Shown here one piece after another: positions 58,160 to 64,000 of a DNA stretch of 64,000 nucleotides. The DNA comes from DASUBV01 sp963822485 (GTDB lineage: Bacteria; Actinomycetota; Actinomycetes; Streptosporangiales; Streptosporangiaceae). A program made the translations under genes and the position numbers. The number at the start of each line of letters is the position of its first letter. Position 1 is the stretch's first letter. The stretch is taken from assembly GCA_963822485.1 (NCBI GenBank), contig CAWGHW010000018.1, positions 558,001 to 622,000 on the forward strand. The letters run 5' to 3'. Under the pieces are notes generated by a model, which saw only the letters and a list, made by a program, of their open reading frames with translations, did no database searches and was not told where the DNA came from.

Positions 58160-59619
58160 GTGACGACCGTCATCGTGGCACTGCTGGCCTGCCCGGCCGT
58201 GGCGGCACTGATCTGCCTGCGGGCCCGGCCGGCGGTGGCCAGGGCGGTCACGGCGGTGGCCGCGCGGGCTGCCTGGGGCTGGTGATCGCGCTGGTGCCCG
58301 CGGCCGCGCACCGCGACCTGGCCCTGCTCGGCTTCATCCGCGTGGACGCGCTCAGCCTGGTCTTCCTGCTGGCCACCGGCTTTCTCTACGCGGCGGTCGC
58401 GCTCTACTCGATCGGCTACCTGCCGCGCGGCGGCGAGCCGGGACTGGCGCGCTACTCACGGCGGTTCTGGGCCGGCCTGAACATCTTCGCCTGGGCCCTG
58501 CTGGCCGCGCCGCTGATGGGCAACCTGGCCCTGCTGTGGGTGGCCATCGAGGTGACCACCGTGATCTCCGCCCTGCTGGTGGCGATCGAGGACACCGACG
58601 GCGCGGCCGAGGCGGCCTGGAAGTACGTGCTCATCGCCTCGGCCGGGCTGGGCCTGGCCCTGCTCGCGACGATCTTCGCCTACTACGCGGGCGCTCAGGT
58701 GCTCGGCCAGTCCTACGACCTGGGCTTCGCCCCGCTGCTGCAGGTGGCCGGACGGCTGCCGCACGCGGCGGTGATGCTGGCGTTCGTGCTGGCCGTGCTG
58801 GGCTTCGGCACCAAGATGGGCCTGTTCCCGGTGCATACCTGGCTGCCGGACGCCCACTCGGAGGCGCCGACGCCGGTGTCGGCGCTGCTGTCGGGCTCCC
58901 TGCTGGCCGTCAGCTTCTACGCCATCCTGCGGTACTACCAGGTCGCGGCCGGGACGCTCGGGCCGCGGTTCCCGCGCGACGTGCTGCTGGTCTTCGGCGT
59001 CGCCTCGCTGCTGCTGGCCGCGCTGTACCTGTTCGGCCAGCGGGACATCAAGCGGCTGCTGGCCTATTCCAGCGTCGAGCACATGGGCATCCTGGCCATC
59101 GGGGTGAGCTTCGGCGCGCCCGTGGCGCTGGCCGGGGTGCTGCTGCACGTCCTGGCCCACGCCGCGGCCAAGGGCAACGCGTTCATGGGCGCCGGGGTGC
59201 TGGTGCGCAAGTTCGGCAGCAAGCGGATCGGGGTGATCCGCGGCGGCCTGGACGCGCTGCCCTGGAGCGGCCCGCTGTTCCTGCTCGCAGTGCTGGCCCT
59301 GGGCGCCATGCCGCCGTCCGGCATCTTCCGCAGCGAGTTCGAGATCGTCGAGGGCGGCTTCGCCTCCGGCCGCGACACGCTGGCGGCCGTCCTGATCATC
59401 GGGGTGACCGTCGCCTTCTTCGGCCTGGCCGCGACGACCACGCAGATGCTCCTGCTCCCCCGCACCGCTCCGGCGGTGCCGCGCGGCGAGCCCAGCGCCT
59501 GGATGGTGATCCCCGTGGCGGCGGGCGCCGTGGTGCTGATCGTGCTGGGCGTGCATCCGCCGGCCGAGCTGACCGCCCTGCTCGCCCGCGCGGTCGGCGA
59601 GCTGGGCGGGGCGGCGTGA
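58160..59619 (+). CDS. HycQ/HyfF-like proton-conducting antiporter subunit (N-terminal frame break)
   Basis: This is an antiporter-like subunit of about 486 residues with 12 or more helices. Key residues are Glu in TM5 (LLWVAIEVTTVISALLVAIE), Lys in TM7 (FGTKMGLFPVHTWLPDAHSE, APTPVSALLSGSL), and LLAYSSVEHMGILAIGVSF and HAAAKGNAFMGAGVLVRKFG further on. These match NuoL/M/N-type proton channels. The first 35 residues, from GTG 58160 (TTVIVALLACPAVAALIC), are in another frame: one base is missing near 58263. The intact frame from 58282 lacks only that first helix. It is coupled to the next gene (TGATG). Confidence 0.85.
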
Positions 59620-61038
59620 TGCGCGCCACCGCCCCGGCAGCCAGCGTCGTCCCCGCCCTGTGGGACGAGGTGACCTGCGCCGTGGCCGGCGGGGCCCGGC
59701 TGGCCGACCTGTTCGCCACGACCCGCCCGGAGGGGCTGCTGCTGACCGCCCGCCTGGTCGCCGCGGCCGAGGTCACCACGCTGGAGGTCATCCTCCCGCC
59801 GGGCACGGCCCGCTATCCGGCGCTCACGCCGCGCCTGGCCGCCGCGTTCTGGTACGAGCGCGAGATCCACGACCTGTTCGCGGTGGTGCCTGAGGGTCAC
59901 CCGCGGCTCCAGCCGCTGATCCTGACGCCGGGCGTGCTGCCCAGCCACGTGGCCGGGCCGGGGCTGTTCACCATCCCGCACGGGCCAGTCCGGTCCGGGG
60001 TGGTGGAGTCGATCGAGTACCTGGTCGAGACGCCCGGCGAGGAGATACCGCACCTGAACATGCGGATCTTCTACAAGCACCGGGGCATCGAGAAGCGGTT
60101 CGAGGGCTCGCCGCCCGGCGACGGGGTGCTGCTGGCCGAGCGGGTCGAGGGGACCGCGTCGGTCGCGCACGCGCTGGCCTACTGTCACGCGCTGGAACAG
60201 ATCACCGGCGCCGGCGTCCCGCCGGCCGCGGCGCTGATCCGGGCCGTGCACGCCGAGCTGGAGCGGCTGGCCGGCCATCTCGACGTCGCGCTCCGGCTGG
60301 CCGACGCCGCCGGGCTGGCGGTGGCCACGGCCCGGCTGGGCTGGCACAAGGAGCGAGCGCTGCGGCTGGTGAGCCGGCTGTGCGGCAGCCGGTTCGGCCG
60401 CGGCGTCGTCGTCCCTGGCGGGGTAGCCGGGCCGCCGCAGATCGCGCCTGCCGACCTGCTCGCGGCCGTGGAGGACCTGGACCGGCGAGCCACGCCGGAC
60501 CTGCGCGCTGCTGATGGGCACCGCGTCGTTCCTGGACCGGCTGCGGTCCACCGGGCCGCTGCGGCCCGAGCGAGCCCGCGAGCACGGCGCGCTGGGCCCC
60601 CTCGGCCGGGCCTCCGGAATCAGCGATGACGCCCGTCAGGCCCGCCCCTATGACGCCTACGGGTCGCTGGCCGTCTCCGCGCGTCAGCCGGCCGGGCGGG
60701 GACGCCATGGCCCGGCTCGAAGTGCGCGTCGAGGAGATCGCGCAGTCCTTCCGGCTACTGCGCCAGGCGGCTGGCGAGCTCGGCCGGGCCGACGGCCCGC
60801 TGCGGGTGCCCTGCGACCCGGCGGACGGGCGCGCGGCGGGCTGGGCCGAGGCCCCGCAGGGCGAGGTTCTCTATGACGTCGCGTGCTGGAGAGCGGGCTC
60901 ATCCGCCGCTGCCGGGTGCGGTCGGCCTCCTTCCACAATCTGGTCCTGATGCACGAGGTCTTCGCCGGGGACATCCTGACCGACTTCCCGTTCATCGAGG
61001 CCAGCTTCGGCCTGTCCGTGGCGGGGGCGGCCCGATGA
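59619..61038 (+). pseudogene. HycE-like large subunit (NuoC-NuoD fusion) without Ni-Fe cysteines; three frame breaks
   Basis: An N-terminal NuoC-like domain (LAAAFWYEREIHDLFAVVPE) is fused to a NuoD/hydrogenase-large domain (EEIPHLNMRIFYKHRGIEKR, AERVEGTASVAHALAYCHAL, IRAVHAELERLAGHLDVALR). In [NiFe] hydrogenases the ERVEG stretch holds R-x-C-G-x-C; here there is no Cys pair. The C-terminus reads RRCRVRSASFHNLVLMHEVF and LTDFPFIEASFGLSVAG instead of D-P-C-x2-C. Hence no Ni-Fe site. Frame breaks near 60500 (+1), 60700 (+1) and 60882 (-1) interrupt the second half. Position matches Rv0087 hycE. Confidence 0.78.
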
Positions 61039-61815
61039 CCTGGGCGCTGCGCGGCCTGCGCAACGGCGTGCTGACCACGCGCTGGCCGGCGCGGCCAGAC
61101 GACTACGCGACTGCCATGCGCGGCCCCGCCACCGTGCTGGCCCCGCTGGCCGACCCCGACGGGGAGCTGGCCGCCCTGTGCCCGGCTGGCGCGATCACCG
61201 CCGGGCCCGGCGGGCTGGTCCGGCTGGACCAGGGCGGCTGCGTGCAGTGCGGCCGCTGCGTGGCGGCCCGCCCGGACGCCTTCGGCTGGCAGCCGGCCCG
61301 GCCAGCGCGACGGTGCACCGCGCGGGCCTGGTCGTGCCGCCGCTGGCGGAGACCGCGGATGGCCTGGCCGCGGTGCGGGACGAGCTGCGCGCCCGGACCC
61401 GTGCGCTGCGCCGGTCGGTGCACCTGCGGCACGTCGACGCCGGGTCGGACGGCACCGAGGAATGGGAGATCCTCGCCCTGCTCAACCCGGTCTACGACAT
61501 CCACCGGCTGGGGATCTTCCTCACCGCCAGCCCGCGGCACGCCGACGTGCTGCTGGTCACCGGGGCCGGGGCGCGCGGCATGATCGAGCCGCTGCGGCAG
61601 GCCTATGACGGCATGCCCCATCCCAAGGTCGTCATCGCGGTCGGCACGGACGCCGTCAGCGGCGGGCTGGCCAGCCCGTCGTACGCGACCGCCGGCGGGG
61701 TCGGCGGCGCCGTCCCGGTGGACGTGTGGCTGCCGGGCTCACCGCCCGCCCCGTTCGCCATCCTGCACGCGATACTGCTGGCGCTGGGCCGGCTGCGCCG
61801 GAGGTCTCCCGATGA
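61035..61815 (+). pseudogene. Ferredoxin-NuoB/HycG-like small subunit with lost cluster cysteines; two frame breaks
   Basis: The N-terminal 90 residues hold one 4Fe-4S ferredoxin-type site (LAALCPAGAIT and GGCVQCGRCVAARPDAF). After one missing base near 61305 it continues as a NuoB/HycG domain: ILALLNPVYDIHRLGIFLTA, SPRHADVLLVTGAGARGMIE, HPKVVIAVGTDAVSGGLASP and VPVDVWLPGSPPAPFAILHA. All proximal-cluster cysteines are replaced (CC by NP/LN, GxC by GTD, PGCPP by PGSPP). The frame also fails to close at its natural end before the next ATG, so a second indel lies near 61800. It corresponds in plan to mycobacterial Rv0082. Confidence 0.75.
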
Positions 61816-63833
61816 CCGCGTTCTCGCTGGTGCTGGTGGCCGGCCTGGCGCTGCTGGCCGTGGCCGCCGCCGCCGACCTGGCCGCCGGGGCCCGCTGGCC
61901 CGCGCTGCTGCCCGTGCCCTACCTGCTCGGCGCGGCCGGATCGGCCTGCCTCGCGGCCGCCGGGGCTGGCGCCCTGGCCGGGAACGAGGTCGCCCTGCGC
62001 GTGCCCGGCCTGCTCGGGCCGGGCACCGTCGGCCCGGCGGCAGACCCGCTCTCCGGCCTGTTCCTGGTGCTCAGCTTCAGCGCGGCGGTCGCCGTCTCGC
62101 TCGCCCTGGCCAGCTGGGCCGCGGGCCCGGACCGGCCCGGCCGGCGTGGCCTGGGCACGAGCTACGCGCTCGCGCTCGGCGCGGTCGCGGTGGTGCTGAC
62201 CGCCAGGGACGTATTCACCCTGCTGTTCGCCTGGGAGTTGGTGACCCTGGCCTTCTACCTGCTGTCCGGCTTCGAGCGGGCCAGGGCCGGGCGCCCCGCG
62301 GCCGCGCTGGTCACGCTGGCGTTCGGCCGGGTCAGCGGGGCCGCGCTGCTGGCCGGGCTCCTCCTGCTGGCCAGCCACTCCGGCTCGCTGACGCTGGCCG
62401 GCCTGGCGCACGTGCCGCCGGGCCCGCTGCGGTCGGTCGCGGAGGTGCTCCTGCTGGCCGGGTTCGTGGTCAAGGCCGGCCTGGTGCCGTTCCAGGTCTG
62501 GATGCCGCGCGGCTACGCCGCCGCCCCCGGGCCCGCCCGGGCCATCATGGCCGGCGTGGCCGTCAACATCGGCTTCTACGGGCTGTGGCGGACCCTGGCC
62601 CTGCTCGGCCCTCCCCCGGCCGCGGTCACCGGCGTGCTCCTGGTGCTGGCCGGGCTGACCGCCGTGCTCGGCATCGCCCACGCTGCCGTGCAGACCAGCC
62701 TCCAGCGCGTGATCGCCTACTCCAGCGTGGAGAACTCCGGGCTGATCCTGGCCGGCTTCGGCGTCGCCCTCGTCGGCGCGGCCACCCGCGATCGGGACCT
62801 GCTGGCCGTCGGGCTGCTAGCGGCCACGCTCCAGGTCGTCGCCCACACCTTGGCCAAGTCGCTGCTGTTCACCGCCAGCGCCCCGATGACCGCCCCCGGC
62901 GGCTCCGACGACCTGGATGACCTGCGCGGGATGGCCCGGCGCCGGCCTTGGAGCGCCACCGGCCTGGCCATCGGCAGCCTGACCCTGGCCGGCCTCCCGC
63001 CGACCGCCGGGTTCGTCTCGGAGTGGTTCCTGCTGGAGGCGCTCATGCAGCAGTTCCGCGTGCCCGGCCTCGGCGACCGGCTGGTGCTCGCGGTCACCGG
63101 TGCGGCGGTGGCGCTCACGGCCGGGTTCGCCGGGGTGACCTTCGTCCGGCTCGTCGGCCTGGTCGTACTCGGCCGGCCCGGCCCCGGCGGCGGCCACGGG
63201 GACTACGGCCGGGCCGGCCGGGCCGCGCTGCTCCTGCTCAGTGCCGGCTGCCTGGCCGTGGCGGCGCTGACCCCGCTGGAGATCAGGGTCATCGCCGCGG
63301 GCCTGTCGCCGGTCGTGCCGGCCAGCGCGACCATGAGCGCGCTGAAGTCACCGCTGGTCCTGCAGCCGGTCTTCGCCGGCTTCTCCATCCTGTCGCCGTC
63401 CTGGCTGTGGATCGTCATGCCAAGCCTGCTCGCGCTGGTCACCCTGGTCACCTGGGCCCTGTCGGGCCGGCGGCTGCTGCGCGTGCGCCGGGTCCCGCCC
63501 TGGCGGTCAGCCACCGCCGGGGTGTCCGGCCGGGCCAGCTACACCGCGTTCGGCTTCGCCAACCCGACCCGGCGCGTGCTCGCCACGGTCTTGCACACTC
63601 GCGCCGGAACCCGGCCGATCGAGCTCGGCCCCGACCGCCCGGACGCCCACGTCGGGTACCGCTCCGACATCATCGAGATCGTCGAGGAGTACCTCTACCG
63701 GCCGCTGCGCCGCCCCTTCCTGCTGCTGGTCCGGGCGGCCCAGCGCCTTCAGTCCGGCCGCCTGGACGCCTACCTCGCCTACATGCTCATCACCCTCATT
63801 GCCCTCCTGGCGGTCGTCACGGCCGTGCGCTAG
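61812..63833 (+). CDS. NuoL/MrpA-like proton-conducting membrane transporter subunit
   Basis: This 673-residue protein has about 15 helices. The antiporter core shows Glu in LFAWELVTLAFYLLSGFERA, Lys in LLAGFVVKAGLVPFQVWMPR, LQRVIAYSSVENSGLILAGF, Lys in HTLAKSLLFTASAPMTAPGG and LAGLPPTAGFVSEWFLLEAL. A long C-terminal extension with a final helix (YLAYMLITLIALLAVVTAV) recalls HyfB/Rv0083. Together with the HycQ-like subunit it gives two proton channels in the complex. The ATG lies in the disrupted end of the previous gene, with GGAGG 9 bases upstream. It is intact and last in the operon. Confidence 0.88.
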   Translation: MTAFSLVLVAGLALLAVAAAADLAAGARWPALLPVPYLLGAAGSACLAAAGAGALAGNEVALRVPGLLGPGTVGPAADPLSGLFLVLSFSAAVAVSLALASWAAGPDRPGRRGLGTSYALALGAVAVVLTARDVFTLLFAWELVTLAFYLLSGFERARAGRPAAALVTLAFGRVSGAALLAGLLLLASHSGSLTLAGLAHVPPGPLRSVAEVLLLAGFVVKAGLVPFQVWMPRGYAAAPGPARAIMAGVAVNIGFYGLWRTLALLGPPPAAVTGVLLVLAGLTAVLGIAHAAVQTSLQRVIAYSSVENSGLILAGFGVALVGAATRDRDLLAVGLLAATLQVVAHTLAKSLLFTASAPMTAPGGSDDLDDLRGMARRRPWSATGLAIGSLTLAGLPPTAGFVSEWFLLEALMQQFRVPGLGDRLVLAVTGAAVALTAGFAGVTFVRLVGLVVLGRPGPGGGHGDYGRAGRAALLLLSAGCLAVAALTPLEIRVIAAGLSPVVPASATMSALKSPLVLQPVFAGFSILSPSWLWIVMPSLLALVTLVTWALSGRRLLRVRRVPPWRSATAGVSGRASYTAFGFANPTRRVLATVLHTRAGTRPIELGPDRPDAHVGYRSDIIEIVEEYLYRPLRRPFLLLVRAAQRLQSGRLDAYLAYMLITLIALLAVVTAVR

Positions 63834-63911
63834 GAGGCCGCGCATGGCGAACCGCATTCCGGGCCGTTAAGGTACAGGTGGCTGTCCGAAATCGGGGGTG
63901 GATGACGCGCG

Positions 63912-64000
63912 ATGGCGGTCCTGGATACGGATGTCGTGGTCATCGGGGCGGGCTCGGTCGGGAGCATGGCCAGCTGGCAGCTGGCCGCGCGCGGGCTGCG
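63912..64000 (+). CDS. FAD-dependent oxidoreductase (DAO family), partial
   Basis: The window cuts this gene after about 29 codons. The visible part, DTDVVVIGAGSVGSMASWQL, is the dinucleotide-binding G-x-G-x2-G motif that opens D-amino-acid/sarcosine/glycerol-3-phosphate oxidase-type flavoproteins. The substrate class cannot be told from the fragment. GGGGGTGG lies about 11 bases before the ATG. Confidence 0.7.
   Translation, partial: MAVLDTDVVVIGAGSVGSMASWQLAARGL

Noticed and set aside
59064..60551. 495-residue open frame on the minus strand
   Set aside because: It is antisense to the HycQ- and HycE-like genes, with biased composition and no motif.
59619..61815. Reading the locus as a functional group 4 [NiFe] hydrogenase
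   Set aside because: Neither Ni-binding CxxC pair is present in the large subunit, and the proximal-cluster cysteines are missing in the small one.

Overview
The window is a 64-kb piece of a chromosome from a very GC-rich Gram-positive bacterium, almost certainly an actinomycete. This rests on GC-saturated third codon positions, frequent GTG starts, a DUF222/HNH (13E12-type) protein, an AfsR/SARP regulator, a SigE-type ECF sigma factor, and a membrane complex ordered like the mycobacterial hycD-hycP-hycQ-hycE locus. I cannot name the genus from the sequence alone.

Layout. 0-3.9 kb: a DUF445 membrane protein, a small DUF6069-like membrane protein and a NarL-type two-component pair. 4.0-7.3 kb: a visibly AT-richer island with two genes, a small two-helix membrane protein and a 933-residue STAND/NLR-like ATPase with a TPR tail. 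The C-terminal tail of the first and the N-terminus of the second carry the same short motif. An ISL3 transposase remnant and a phosphotransferase gene follow. 8.8-11.8 kb: a phospholipase C remnant, then an acyl-CoA dehydrogenase coupled to an APH kinase fused to DUF6285. 11.8-16.8 kb: GH27 glycosidase, DeoR regulator, AnmK and an M18 aminopeptidase. 16.9-22.5 kb: DUF222/HNH protein, a lone ScoMcrA-like head domain, a duplicated-domain hypothetical protein, a VOC protein and a LysR regulator.

22.6-38.3 kb is a large aromatic meta-cleavage (extradiol) catabolic cluster. It has three VOC/extradiol-type proteins, an MhpC-like hydrolase, YciI, a beta-hydroxyacid dehydrogenase, an FAH-family hydrolase, an FAD oxidase, and the lower pathway of hydratase, decarboxylase-like protein, aldolase and acylating acetaldehyde dehydrogenase that yields pyruvate and acetyl-CoA. 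A GntR/FCD regulator sits in the middle. Seven copies of one 16-bp near-palindrome, RAACTGYATRCASTTY, lie only at the cluster's promoters and look like its operators.

38.5-49.8 kb: a GH15 glucoamylase-like enzyme, a GNAT acetyltransferase, an ECF sigma factor with a partner truncated by an IS1182-family element, a hydrolase/TetR pair, an SRPBCC protein, an AfsR-type regulator and two small genes. 49.8-52.3 kb: a fluoride-resistance module with a probable fluoride riboswitch, two CrcB genes and a protein with three DUF190 domains, then a decayed SixA gene and a palindrome cluster. 52.3-56.2 kb: a pair of MutS-domain-V ATPases and a four-HTH protein. 56.4-63.8 kb: a group-4-hydrogenase-related membrane complex that lacks the Ni-Fe cysteines and the proximal-cluster cysteines. 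The window ends inside an FAD-dependent oxidoreductase.

A caution: about 19 single-base frame breaks lie in 14.9-20.2 kb and 42-62 kb, and none in the 25 or so genes between 21 and 41 kb. In most cases the conserved sequence resumes at once in another frame. Unpolished sequencing indels are the simplest explanation, but real decay of some loci is possible. Coordinates of those genes span the whole broken frame.
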